DNA of 64,000 bases from Caldilineaceae bacterium. GTDB lineage: Bacteria; Chloroflexota; Anaerolineae; Caldilineales; Caldilineaceae. The number at the start of each line of letters is the position of its first letter. The stretch's first letter is position 1. The translations under genes were made by a program, and so were the position numbers. The stretch spans positions 310,001 through 374,000 of the forward strand of contig JALHQH010000005.1 of NCBI GenBank assembly GCA_022842065.1, written 5' to 3'. Under the pieces are notes generated by a model, which was not told the origin of the DNA, searched no databases, and saw nothing but the letters and a program-made list of their open reading frames with translations. Shown here piece by piece: positions 18,847 through 27,223 of this stretch.

Positions 18847-19725
18847 ATGAAAAATGTCTTAATTGGCTGTGGCCAGATTACCTGGCGTGGTGTGCCTGCC
18901 GAACAAGTGCTGGCCGAAATTGCTCAGGCCGGCTATGCCGGTGCGCCGGCGGGGCCACAAGAGGGAAAGAGCACCGCCGAAATTCTCGCCACCTATGCCA
19001 GGCTTGGGCTGAAGCCAGCTCCCGGTTACCTTGGTGCTGATTACTGGGACAAAGCCCAGGAAGAGGCGATCCTGCAACGGGCACGCGCCCAAGCTACTTT
19101 TGCGAAAGCGGCTGGGCTGACCGAACTCTATGTCGCTGCCGGTGGGTTTACCAGTTACACCACCAGCCGCGGCCTCACCCGCAGCCAGATTGCTGGCAAT
19201 GTCCGCCCGGAAGATGCGATGACTGATGCCGAATACGCCCAATTCGCCAAAACCCTCAATGCAGTGGGTGAAATCACGCTGGCGCAAGGGGTTAAGAGCT
19301 GTTTCCACAACCACGTCGGTAGCACGATTGAGACGCGCGAGGAGATCGACCGGCTGTGGGGCCTGGTCGATCACAATGTCATCTTCATGGGGCCGGACAC
19401 CGGTCACCTGGCTTGGGCCGGGGCGGATGTGATCCAATTCTGTCGCGATTATGCCGCCAGCATTAAGACGATCCACGTCAAGGATATCAACCCCCAGGTT
19501 TTGGCAGAAGGGGTGCCCGCCGCCTGGGATTATGGCACCTTTAGCGCCAAAGGCATCTGGACCGAATTGGGCCAAGGCGCGATTGACTTCCCCGCCGTCT
19601 TCCAAATCCTGAGCGATGCTGGCTTTAGCGGCTGGATCATCGTCGAGACCGATGTCACACAATTGGCAACGCCGTTGGAGAGTGCGATTGTGAGTCGTGA
19701 CTATTTGCGTAGCCTTGGCTTATAA
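18847..19725 (+). CDS. Sugar phosphate isomerase/epimerase (IolE-like TIM barrel)
   Basis: 292 residues; ATG 18847 is preceded by GAGGA with 9 bases of spacing. The protein resembles IolE/IolH-type TIM barrels: GCGQITWRGVPAEQVLAEIA at the start, metal-ligand candidates in CFHNHVGSTIET (about 155-166), GPDTGHLAWAGAD (about 188-200) and IKTIHVKDIN (about 213-222), and a final WIIVETDV (about 268). IolE dehydrates 2-keto-myo-inositol; other members act on different keto sugars. It is divergent from the LacI-controlled transporter and followed by a Gfo/Idh oxidoreductase and another isomerase, so it probably acts in the same sugar pathway. Confidence 0.85.
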   Translation: MKNVLIGCGQITWRGVPAEQVLAEIAQAGYAGAPAGPQEGKSTAEILATYARLGLKPAPGYLGADYWDKAQEEAILQRARAQATFAKAAGLTELYVAAGGFTSYTTSRGLTRSQIAGNVRPEDAMTDAEYAQFAKTLNAVGEITLAQGVKSCFHNHVGSTIETREEIDRLWGLVDHNVIFMGPDTGHLAWAGADVIQFCRDYAASIKTIHVKDINPQVLAEGVPAAWDYGTFSAKGIWTELGQGAIDFPAVFQILSDAGFSGWIIVETDVTQLATPLESAIVSRDYLRSLGL

Positions 19726-19818
19726 CTGCCTATAACGCGACCGGCTATAGTATAATGTTACCGTGAAATGGTCTACTGATTTTTGAAAAGACATTTACCG
19801 GTAGCAAGGAGAAGTAAC

Positions 19819-20058
19819 ATGCTCACACTAACAGTAGAGGCCAGGGTAGATGAAAACGGCATTGTAACGTTGCAACTACCACCACAAGTATCACCTGGCT
19901 ACCATAAAATGGTACTCGTCATTGAAGAAGCTGAATTTCCAGAAAAAACGAATAGTATTCATCGTAATGTGCTCATACTGCCACCATATGATATCGGTCC
20001 ATTGCCTGAAAATTTTTCGTTAAGACGGGAAGATTTATATGACGACTGGGGTCGCTAA
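19819..20058 (+). CDS. Small antitoxin-like protein, orphan
   Basis: 79 residues from ATG 19819 behind AAGGAG; a TATAAT lies at 19751-19756. The N-terminal half reads LTLTVEARVDENGIVTLQLP then PGYHKMVLVIEE, an AbrB/VapB-like beta-rich pattern often seen in antitoxins of PIN toxins, and the tail FSLRREDLYDDWGR is acidic as in toxin-binding tails. No intact toxin follows; a 25-codon frame overlapping its end may be a toxin remnant. The gene interrupts two sugar-enzyme genes on the same strand. Confidence 0.6.
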   Translation: MLTLTVEARVDENGIVTLQLPPQVSPGYHKMVLVIEEAEFPEKTNSIHRNVLILPPYDIGPLPENFSLRREDLYDDWGR

Positions 20059-20116
20059 TTCTGTTTATGTAGCGTTGGTTGCATCCGATCCGCCGCCAAG
20101 TGCTGCGGCCATATAG
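20039..20116 (+). pseudogene. Possible remnant of a PIN-domain toxin
   Basis: ATG 20039 overlaps the antitoxin-like gene by 20 bases, the normal arrangement for VapBC, and encodes 25 residues, VANSVYVALVASDPPPSAAA in its core, reminiscent of the first helix of PIN toxins (DTHVWVWLVxxDPxLSxAA), but the first catalytic Asp is Asn and TAG follows. The resemblance is short and may be chance. Confidence 0.25.
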
Positions 20117-20178
20117 CAAAGTAAAGATACACTCAGTTCGAGTGCCTAAACTATCATTGCGAAATCAAAGGAAAAAAG

Positions 20179-21234
20179 ATGGCTCCCTTTAAAGTTGGTT
20201 TTATTGGCTGTGGCCGCCCATTGCGTACGGACGGGGCCACCGGTTTTGGCATGTCCCATGCCCATGCCCAGGGCTACAAAGCGTCACCTGATTGTGTGAT
20301 CACCGCGTTGGCTGACATTAGCCTGGAAAATGCGCAAGCCTTCCAGGCAAGCCACGGCGGCGAACGGCTCTATACTGATTACAAAGAGATGTTGGCCAAA
20401 GAAGATCTCGATATTGTCAGCGTTGCCACCTGGCCCCATTTACATGCCCCGATGGTCATCGCCTGTGCCGAGGCCGATGTGCGTGCTGTCCACTGTGAAA
20501 AGCCGATGGCAACAACCTACGGTGATTCAATGCGTATGGTCGCAGCTTGCGCAAAGAGTGGCACCCAATTGACCTTTAACCACCAGCGGCGTTTTGGTAA
20601 ACCCTACCGCAAAGCGCGTGAACTGTTGCGCGCAGGTGCGGTCGGCGAACTTGTGCGGCTGGAAGGCACCTGCTCCAATCTCTACGATTGGGGCACCCAC
20701 TGGTTCGACATGATGTTCTTTTACAACGAAGAGACGCCGGCCGAATGGGTCATTGGTCAGATCGATACCCGCAACCATAGCACCGTCTTTGGCGTGGATT
20801 TGGAAGGACATGGCATTAGCCAATTCAAATTTACCAACGGCGTCATGGGGTTGCTGATGACTGGTGTTGGCGGCCCCGGGTTGACCAATCGAATCATGGG
20901 GACGCACGGCACCATTGAGTTGGGCTACAGCCAAGAGGTGCCGCTGCGCATGTGGGGCAAAGGCCAAAGCGATTGGGAAGTGATCGATGTTGGCGAAGGG
21001 CTGCATGGTACGGGCTTGGGCGACCAAGTTGCCCTCGGTGTGCTCGACTTGGTTGAGGCGCTTAAATATGGCCGCGAACCGGAACTCTCTGGCCAGCGCG
21101 TGATCAAAGCGACCGAGCTGATCTTCGCCACCTATGAATCAAGCCGTCGCCGCGCCCGCGTCGATTTGCCCCTGGACATCGACGATTCACCCATGCACAC
21201 CATGGTCGCCGCGGGCGAAATGGCCTTTGCCTAA
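20179..21234 (+). CDS. Gfo/Idh/MocA-family oxidoreductase
   Basis: 351 residues from ATG 20179 with AAAGGAAAA upstream. The Rossmann NAD(P)-binding start is FKVGFIGCGRPLR, and the conserved HCEKPMATTY (Lys about 108) is the catalytic EKP motif of the family; the C-terminal domain contains WGTHWFDMMFF, where the His is in the substrate site. Family members oxidise a sugar or inositol hydroxyl to a ketone, or catalyse redox-neutral rearrangements. Flanking TIM-barrel enzymes suggest an oxidise-then-isomerise or eliminate sequence such as that of inositol or 3-keto-glycoside catabolism; the substrate cannot be fixed from the sequence. Confidence 0.92.
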   Translation: MAPFKVGFIGCGRPLRTDGATGFGMSHAHAQGYKASPDCVITALADISLENAQAFQASHGGERLYTDYKEMLAKEDLDIVSVATWPHLHAPMVIACAEADVRAVHCEKPMATTYGDSMRMVAACAKSGTQLTFNHQRRFGKPYRKARELLRAGAVGELVRLEGTCSNLYDWGTHWFDMMFFYNEETPAEWVIGQIDTRNHSTVFGVDLEGHGISQFKFTNGVMGLLMTGVGGPGLTNRIMGTHGTIELGYSQEVPLRMWGKGQSDWEVIDVGEGLHGTGLGDQVALGVLDLVEALKYGREPELSGQRVIKATELIFATYESSRRRARVDLPLDIDDSPMHTMVAAGEMAFA

Positions 21235-21237
21235 CAC

Positions 21238-21332
21238 GATTTGGACGCGGATGACACGGATTCGGCGGCTTAAGGCGGATAGAAAATCAGTGCAAATCCG
21301 CCCGATCCGTATCATCCGCGTCCAATTTTAAG
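21238..21332. repeat. Inverted repeat of the GGACGCGGATGA type, family E copy 1
   Basis: GGACGCGGATGACACGGAT at the left and the complementary ATCCGTATCATCCGCGTCC at the right. Related elements lie at 34418 and 49801. Confidence 0.85.
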
Positions 21333-21350
21333 AATGAAAGTGAGTAGACC

Positions 21351-22346
21351 ATGAAACTTGGCGTCGATGTTTTTAGTCTGCGCTTTAACGAGTGGGATGC
21401 CTTTGGTTATCTCGATTATGCACATAAAATCGGGCTGGAAGTGGTGATGTTCCCCGATCCGGATTTTTTTGCCTCGCTCGATGATGGCTATCTGCGCGAG
21501 GTGAAAAGTCATGCGGATGGGTTGGGGCTGGCGTTGGAAGTGGGGATGTACTCCTGTTGCCCCACCTCAACCTCTTTTTCGGATCGGCGCGGCAGCGCAG
21601 TGCAACAACTTAGCACCATGTTGCATGTGGCCGAAGTGCTTGGTTCCCCAGTGATGCGCACGCTGCTCGGCTCCAACGCCGACCGCCATACCGTAACCCC
21701 GCTGGCGGACCATGTGGCAAATACGATCAGCGCGCTCCAGGCCGTGCGCGATCAAGCCCTCGATCTGGGGATCAAAATTGCGGTGGAAAATCATGCCGGG
21801 GATCTGCTCGGGCGTGAATTAAAAGCGCTGGTAGAACAGGCCGGACCAGAATTTGTGGGGGTCTGCATCGATTCTGGCAACCCGCTCTGGATGGGGGAGA
21901 GTCCCTATGTCACCCTAGCCCATCTTGCGCCCTATATTGTGATGAGCCATATTCGTGACACGGCCATTTCACCCCACCCACAAGGGGCCGTCGTGCAATG
22001 GGTGGCTATGGGCGACGGCACCACCGAAATGAGTCGGTGGGCCGAGCTTTACCAAGCGCAATGCCCCGATACCAACTTTACGCTGGAGATTATCACCAGC
22101 CTGCCACCGAAGGTGCTCAACTATCTGGAACCGGACTATTGGCGCTCCTACCCCGACTTGCCCGCTGCTGAGTTTGCGCAGTTTTTGCAACTCGTCCACA
22201 ACGGCAAACCTTATACGCAGCCTTTGCTCACCGCCTCGTGGGCCAATCTTTCACCCACCTATAAAGTCGCCATCGCCGAAGAGCAATGCGCCCAACTTGA
22301 AAAGAGCGTGCGCTACTGTCGTGAGGTGCTGGGGATTGGCGCGTAG
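21351..22346 (+). CDS. Sugar isomerase/epimerase-type TIM-barrel protein
   Basis: 331 residues from ATG 21351, with AGTGAGTAG as a modest ribosome site. The xylose-isomerase-like barrel is seen in MKLGVDVFSLRFNEWDAFGY, IKIAVENHAGDL (Glu-x-His metal site, about 143-146), VGVCIDSGNPLW (about 170), PYIVMSHIRDTA (about 197) and NFTLEIITSLPP (Glu about 246). Its 60-residue C-terminal extension is longer than in IolE-type enzymes. It is the last gene of the isomerase, oxidoreductase, isomerase series and shares strand and spacing with the oxidoreductase gene. The role is inferred to be processing of the keto sugar made by the oxidoreductase. Confidence 0.82.
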   Translation: MKLGVDVFSLRFNEWDAFGYLDYAHKIGLEVVMFPDPDFFASLDDGYLREVKSHADGLGLALEVGMYSCCPTSTSFSDRRGSAVQQLSTMLHVAEVLGSPVMRTLLGSNADRHTVTPLADHVANTISALQAVRDQALDLGIKIAVENHAGDLLGRELKALVEQAGPEFVGVCIDSGNPLWMGESPYVTLAHLAPYIVMSHIRDTAISPHPQGAVVQWVAMGDGTTEMSRWAELYQAQCPDTNFTLEIITSLPPKVLNYLEPDYWRSYPDLPAAEFAQFLQLVHNGKPYTQPLLTASWANLSPTYKVAIAEEQCAQLEKSVRYCREVLGIGA

Positions 22347-22349
22347 CCA

Positions 22350-22507
22350 AGTCCGCCCTGGGCTAAAGCCGCAGGGCTACCCAACAACGCCGGGTAAACC
22401 CGGCTCCCTTAGCCGGGTTTACCCGGCGTTGTTGGGTAGCCCGGGTGCCCACTGGGCGCGTTGACGGCGGGGCGGGGATGGCAAACCCCTAAGATCGGGT
22501 TGAACCT
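22350..22507. repeat. GC-rich palindromic repeat, family C copy 2
   Basis: Complete copy: outer GCCCTGGGCTAAAGCCGCAG, two inner arms ACAACGCCGGGTAAACCCGG and inverse, then GGGTGCCCACTGGGCGCG and AGATCGGGTTGAACC. Confidence 0.92.
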
Positions 22508-22527
22508 GAATTCATTCATCCGCACGT

Positions 22528-23100
22528 TTACGCGCGCGCCGCCTTGGCTTGCTGCACAACATCGGCGATCTGGCCGATATGGCTGTCATCATGCCAAAGC
22601 CCAAAGACAAAACGACCAACCGCATTGATCGTGGGGGCCGTCGGCCAGGGTTGGTAGGTATTCTCTAGATGTGGCTGGGTTGGCCACATCGCCAAGCTGG
22701 CATGGCGCATCGCCCGGCTCTCCTCTAAACGTTCCCGACACTCGCTGATTTTGGTTACTGATTCCCAGGGCGTCTCATAGCGCGAACGCCCATGATTCTC
22801 CACCCCACGCGCCATCTCTGCCGCCAAAAAGGCCGATTCCTCGGACGAGGCGGTGCAGTGGACGATCACATGGCCCAAGGTCCAGGCAATTCCCACCTCG
22901 GCGCTGTTACTGGCAAAGGTGTCATTCGCACCAGGGTCGACCGGCTGAAAGGTCACATCGCTGTCAGTGCAATCTTCGATCAACGTGAGCATCTGATCGA
23001 CCATCTCATCGGTCAGATCGTGCAACTCCTGGACGCTGAGATCGGCAACGAGTTCTTCGAAGGTGATCTCCTTATTTCCCACGCGGTTAAAGGCCAGCAT
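22528..23100 (-). CDS. DinB-like four-helix protein
   Basis: 190 residues; ATG 23100 follows GAGGAGAGGG, which excludes an upstream in-frame GTG at 23148. The protein has the DinB/YfiT layout: an early helical region, a first histidine region ([20 protein letters not shown], about 75-95) and the C-terminal [16 protein letters not shown] (about 168-183) with the paired His of the metal site. Members bind a divalent metal and include thiol transferases and damage-inducible proteins, most with unknown substrates. It has its own promoter region, is convergent with the sugar cluster, and shows no operon partner. Confidence 0.75.
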   Translation of the reverse strand: MLAFNRVGNKEITFEELVADLSVQELHDLTDEMVDQMLTLIEDCTDSDVTFQPVDPGANDTFASNSAEVGIAWTLGHVIVHCTASSEESAFLAAEMARGVENHGRSRYETPWESVTKISECRERLEESRAMRHASLAMWPTQPHLENTYQPWPTAPTINAVGRFVFGLWHDDSHIGQIADVVQQAKAARA

Positions 23101-23275
23101 TCGGTTCCCTCTCCTCAATTGTTGTTGTGATAAGATCGATCCTCGCAATCTTGATCAACTGCAAGGACGTACGGCGTGGTTCGTAATCTGTTGCCCGTTG
23201 GGGACTGGTGAAGCCGCAGGTTGAGTATACCATCTTTGCCCTCGTTTGTCAGTGAATTCCCCGACAAAAGGTTGC

Positions 23276-24610
23276 TTAGCCAATGCCATATTGATCACGC
23301 ACAAAGGGCATCAACCCCAATTTTTCCAGCCGGTCGACCGGCGCGCGGAAGGTGACCTGGACTACGCCAGGATTGCGGCCAATTTCAATCGCGCCGGTGA
23401 TGGTGGCGCGGTTTTTGACTTCGGGAATACTCATCTCCAAGAGGGCCGCGGCGCGCGCCAGTCCATTGTCCGTAGCCGCATTCAAATCAGGACCGGTGCC
23501 GATGACCGAGATAGGGGCCGACTCTTCCAGCGCACCCACGCCCCAACTTGCGGCCACTACTTCGGCCTGTTTGCGCTCTTCGGGCGTCAACGGTTTGGCC
23601 AGGAAGGGCAGATCCTCGGCCACGGGCAACAGGATCGGGCCATCCAACTTGAGCCCCTTGATCAGATGCACCTGCATCGTCACCGTGCCGGCCACATCGC
23701 AGGTGTGACCGGCAATTTCGCCATCGCCCTGCATGGCATGCATGTCGCCCAGATAGATGCCGCCGCCCGCGGTCTTGACGGGGCAGATCAGAATCGCGCC
23801 AGCGCGCACCGCGTCAATGTCCATGTGGCCATCGGTGCGTTGCTCCAACTCGGCGGCAGTCACGGCAAATTCGTGCGGTGCACCGATCAGAAAAGAGCCA
23901 AAGTCACCGGCGTTGTGCGAATCGGGCAGGCGAATGGCCGGCGTGCTGCCCAGTTGACCCATAAAGGGGCGCAGCCGAGCGACCACGCCAACCAGATCGT
24001 GGGGGGCAAAGGTCAAGATTGGATTCTGAATCGAATTTTCGGGCAGGGCGGCGTAGCGTTTGGCACTGCTGGCAATCTCTTCGGCGGCCTCTTGTTGCAG
24101 CGTCACACCGACCGAGCGGTTGGTGTCAAACGCAATCGTATAGCCATTTGTAAAGGTAAAGGGCGTCGTGTCGGCCCCACAGTTGTCACAGCGCACCGCG
24201 CTTTGGCCAATGCCTTCGGTGTGGGTTGCGGGGTAGAGCGTGCCACATTGGGGACATTTGCCCGCGACATAGGGATCGCCCAAAAAGCGGCCTTCCATCA
24301 TCTGGTCATTGCCCGACGATGTTGCCAACGAGGTGATCTTAATGTCGCGGATGCGCAGCACAATCGCATCGCCCACTTCGGCCCCGGCAACGGCGACCGG
24401 TTTGGTCACCTCGTGGCCGCCACGGATGGCCGGCGTAATCATCGGTCCCCAGCAGCCGGGGGCCGTATTCGCAATAATGTGGCCGCCATCGCGCACCGGT
24501 CCCAACATGGGCAGCGCCGGGTCGAGCAGGCCGTTGGTAAATTGATCAACATAGACGGTTTCATGGCCGCTGTGGACTGTCGTTTGCGTGGTTACAAGGT
24601 TTTCTGGCAT
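23276..24610 (-). CDS. Acetamidase/formamidase family protein with an inserted zinc ribbon
   Basis: 444 residues from ATG 24610 after GGGGAG. Typical FmdA/AmdA segments are GGHIIANTAPGCWGPMITPA, GAEVGDAIVLRI, SVGVTLQQEAA and GGGIYLGDMHAMQGDGEIAG (about 300-320). These enzymes hydrolyse formamide or acetamide to ammonia and the acid. An insert at 119-144 carries CPQCG and CDNCG (Cys119, 122, 141, 144), a zinc ribbon. A complementary frame of similar length on the plus strand is only a mirror of this GC-rich gene. No amide transporter lies nearby. Substrate is unproven. Confidence 0.88.
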   Translation of the reverse strand: MPENLVTTQTTVHSGHETVYVDQFTNGLLDPALPMLGPVRDGGHIIANTAPGCWGPMITPAIRGGHEVTKPVAVAGAEVGDAIVLRIRDIKITSLATSSGNDQMMEGRFLGDPYVAGKCPQCGTLYPATHTEGIGQSAVRCDNCGADTTPFTFTNGYTIAFDTNRSVGVTLQQEAAEEIASSAKRYAALPENSIQNPILTFAPHDLVGVVARLRPFMGQLGSTPAIRLPDSHNAGDFGSFLIGAPHEFAVTAAELEQRTDGHMDIDAVRAGAILICPVKTAGGGIYLGDMHAMQGDGEIAGHTCDVAGTVTMQVHLIKGLKLDGPILLPVAEDLPFLAKPLTPEERKQAEVVAASWGVGALEESAPISVIGTGPDLNAATDNGLARAAALLEMSIPEVKNRATITGAIEIGRNPGVVQVTFRAPVDRLEKLGLMPFVRDQYGIG

Positions 24611-24719
24611 GAGGCACTCCCCTTATTGGTGAATACTCGCTGATGGATGAGAACTATTGGATGATAGCTATGAGTAAGAGTAGTGTTCTGTGAATTAAGT
24701 TCTGACCGGTGGTGTATTG

Positions 24720-24802
24720 TCATTCCGAGGAACGAAGTGACGAGGAATCCCCACTTAGCCAGACCGGGATTCCTCACCAAAAAGCCGGTTCGGAATGACA
24801 GA
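24720..24802. repeat. Imperfect inverted repeat, CATTCCGAGGAACGAAG type
   Basis: Arms CATTCCGA and GAGGAATCCC at the left pair with GGGATTCCTC and TCGGAATGAC at the right. It lies upstream of the formamidase gene and does not resemble a promoter. Confidence 0.6.
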
Positions 24803-24896
24803 GGTACCTTGGTCGCGGCACCTATCATTACTTATTTTACAAAACACTAGCAGGATCGCTAACAACAACTGGGGACGCGCGCAAACAAAGACGTGC

Positions 24897-25142
24897 TCAG
24901 CCGCCGGCCGCGGGCAGCAACAACAATAGCTCTTCCCCATCGCGCAGTTCACACTGGCTGTCCACATGTTGCCCGCGCAACATAGGCAGCGCCCGTTGGA
25001 TCGGGCCGGCCAAGGTTGGCTGTTGCGCAACCACCTGGGCAACAGCATCCTTGATGGTTGCGCCTTCGGTTAGCGTGAGGATCAGCCGGGTCTGCCCGGT
25101 GGCATAGGCGAGACCGGCGCTAAGTCTGACATTGATGCGCAT
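24897..25142 (-). CDS. MoaD/ThiS-family sulfur-carrier-like protein
   Basis: 81 residues from ATG 25142 with a weak GGAAA ribosome site. The ubiquitin-like beta-grasp pattern is visible (INVRLSAGLAYATG, TLTEGATIKDAVAQVVAQQP, LRDGEELLLLLPAAGG) and the protein ends exactly in Gly-Gly, the site adenylated and thiocarboxylated in MoaD and ThiS. It could serve molybdopterin, a tungsten cofactor or another sulfur transfer. No E1-like or MoaE gene is adjacent, so the partner is not known. Confidence 0.8.
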   Translation of the reverse strand: MRINVRLSAGLAYATGQTRLILTLTEGATIKDAVAQVVAQQPTLAGPIQRALPMLRGQHVDSQCELRDGEELLLLLPAAGG

Positions 25143-25432
25143 AATATTTCCGGGTCAAGGGTGGTTGGCCGTATTGGGTAATTGATCGGCAAAGGGTTAC
25201 GCATAAAGATTGTCAAGGGTTTTACATGATTGCATTTTGCCATCAAAGGTCAAATTGTTCAACTCTATAAGCGCTATCTCTGTTAAAATGTGCGAACTTT
25301 CCTCTACCAGGAAGAGAGGTAACAGAGATCGCCCCCGCGCACTAATAGACTTACTTTCTATATATGTCATGCAGAGCCTTTGCAGCGTGTAATCTTAGCT
25401 TTGTTGTGTCTTAACTGAGAAAATGAGCATTT

Positions 25433-26614
25433 ATGTCTGAACGAATTAGCCCCCAGCGCTGCGTTGCGCTGTTGTTGTTTGTAAGTCTCTGGTTACTGAG
25501 CGGCTGTTGGGGCGCGAAGCAACCAAGTTTGGCTAGTGCCAATGTCGTTGCCTCCCTCAGCGGGCAGGCCGATGCCGCCTTTGCGCGTGCCTACCAACCC
25601 CAGCCCTTTACCTTCCCCCTTGATCATGGTCCCCACCCTGAATACAAGACCGAATGGTGGTACTACACTGGTAATCTGGCCGATGAGCAGGGTAATCAGT
25701 ATGGCTACCAGCTTACCTTTTTCCGCAGCGCGTTGACCCCTGATGCCCCGGCGCGGACCTCTGCCCTGGCGACCAACCAGATCTACATGGCTCACTTTGC
25801 GTTGACCGATGTCGCGGCGGCAGATCACCAAAGTTTTGAACGCTTTAGCCGTGGCGCCGGCGGCTTGGCCGGTGCCACGGGCGACCCGGCCTATGCGGTC
25901 TGGCTGGAGGATTGGTCCGTGCGGGAAACGGCCCCTGATGTCAGCCAACTGCACGCCAGCGTCGAGACCGAAAATGGCGTTGTTGCGCTTGACCTAACCC
26001 TGCGTGAGACGCGCCCCGCGCTGTTGCACGGCGATCAGGGGTTGAGCCAAAAAGGGCCAGAGGCCGGCAATGCTAGCTATTATTACAGTCTGGTCCAGGT
26101 GGAAAGCACGGGCACGGTCACTATGAATGGCCAACAGACGACTGTGACTGGCGTCAGTTGGATGGACCATGAGTTTGGGACCAGTGCCCTGAGTGCCAAT
26201 GCGGTGGGTTGGGATTGGTTCAGTGTGCAGTTGGCTAATGGCGCCGCGCTGATGTTTGCCCAAGTGCGGACGGCGAGTGGAGGGGTCGTGCCGGACTTTA
26301 CTGGGACTTATCTGGCCGCTGATGGCACTGCCCAGACGATTGCCGCCGAGGATTTTGCCGTAACGGTGCTGAATGAATGGACCAGTCCGCGCACCGACGT
26401 CACCTATCCCGCCGGTTGGCAAGTTGAATTGCCGCGCTTTGACTTGCGCCTGACAGTTGAACCGCTGGTGGCTGATCAAGAGATGGAAGTGAGTTTTGTC
26501 TACTGGGAAGGGGCGGTTGCGATTGATGGTACCCTGGCCGGCGCGCCGATCACAGGGGTTGGTTACGTCGAACTGACCGGCTATGGCCAAAGTTCAGGGC
26601 AATATCAACGCTAA
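25433..26614 (+). CDS. CrtC/AttH-like (lipocalin-like) lipoprotein
   Basis: 393 residues from ATG 25433. A lipobox (LWLLSGC, Cys about 25) follows a hydrophobic stretch. The hallmark of the AttH/CrtC (carotenoid 1,2-hydratase-like) family, TEWWYYTGNLADEQGNQYGY, is at about 74-94, and NAVGWDWFSVQLANGAALMF with SWMDHEFGTSAL (about 240-275) belongs to the second lipocalin-like half. Chloroflexota and other bacteria carry many secreted proteins of this family whose role is often not carotenoid related. It is likely attached to the outer face of the membrane. The neighbours are unrelated, so no pathway can be proposed. Confidence 0.82.
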   Translation: MSERISPQRCVALLLFVSLWLLSGCWGAKQPSLASANVVASLSGQADAAFARAYQPQPFTFPLDHGPHPEYKTEWWYYTGNLADEQGNQYGYQLTFFRSALTPDAPARTSALATNQIYMAHFALTDVAAADHQSFERFSRGAGGLAGATGDPAYAVWLEDWSVRETAPDVSQLHASVETENGVVALDLTLRETRPALLHGDQGLSQKGPEAGNASYYYSLVQVESTGTVTMNGQQTTVTGVSWMDHEFGTSALSANAVGWDWFSVQLANGAALMFAQVRTASGGVVPDFTGTYLAADGTAQTIAAEDFAVTVLNEWTSPRTDVTYPAGWQVELPRFDLRLTVEPLVADQEMEVSFVYWEGAVAIDGTLAGAPITGVGYVELTGYGQSSGQYQR

Positions 26615-26731
26615 AGCCAGCATCAAATTGTGAGAGTCCATACACCATATTTAGTGAAAGTCCGGCATTATACACCTAATATCCTCTATCAATCATCCAT
26701 ATCACGATTACACACAAGGAGTATATCGACC

Positions 26732-27088
26732 ATGCCTAAGCTTACTGTAGAAGGTTACGGCACCTTTGAAGTTCCTGCCGACAAACGCCTGGTGCTTGCC
26801 CTCGTTGATGATGCGGGTGTTGATCAGCTTCATGCCTGTGGTGGTAACTGCCGCTGTACTACCTGTCGGGTCGAATTTGTGGCCGGCGAACCAGAACTGA
26901 TCACCGAAGCCGAAAAGGCCAAACTGGCCGAGCGCGATCTGACCGGTGTACGCCTCTCTTGCCAACTTGTCGTTGATCGCGATATGACTGTACGTGCGAT
27001 CAGCCGGCTGGAGGGCAGCGGCCGTGCTGACGCCGGTGGTCGCCCCGAACCCACCATTCAGCCCGATCCGGTCTGGGTGAGTAAGTAA
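26732..27088 (+). CDS. 2Fe-2S ferredoxin, adrenodoxin-like Cys spacing
   Basis: 118 residues. Start ATG 26732 follows AAGGAG, 11 bases away; an upstream in-frame GTG-like extension to 26630 encodes no conserved sequence. Cys36, Cys42, Cys45 and Cys77 give the C-x5-C-x2-C-x31-C pattern of 2Fe-2S adrenodoxin/Fdx-type proteins, with an extra Cys40 inside (HACGGNCRCTTC). The basic, Gly/Pro-rich tail (about 90-118) is not part of the fold. It carries single electrons between a reductase and an oxygenase or other enzyme; partners are not adjacent. A clear terminator follows. Confidence 0.9.
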   Translation: MPKLTVEGYGTFEVPADKRLVLALVDDAGVDQLHACGGNCRCTTCRVEFVAGEPELITEAEKAKLAERDLTGVRLSCQLVVDRDMTVRAISRLEGSGRADAGGRPEPTIQPDPVWVSK

Positions 27089-27120
27089 ATCGATGTTGTC
27101 TAATTAGTCATAAAGAAAAT

Positions 27121-27150
27121 CGTCCACGGACCTGGTCCGTGGACGTTTCT
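27121..27150 (+). terminator. Rho-independent terminator after the ferredoxin gene
   Basis: Perfect 11-bp arms CGTCCACGGAC / GTCCGTGGACG with a CTG loop, then TTTCTT. Confidence 0.85.
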
Positions 27151-27223
27151 TATGCGCTCCCGCCTTAATCGCCATGATTACGGGTCTTGGTGCAAAGAAA
27201 TTGTCGAAATGGTGCAAGCGGAT

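Noticed and set aside
23246..24643. A 465-residue open frame opposite the formamidase gene
   Set aside because: It is a GC-rich mirror frame of a well-supported gene; no ribosome site or family resemblance.
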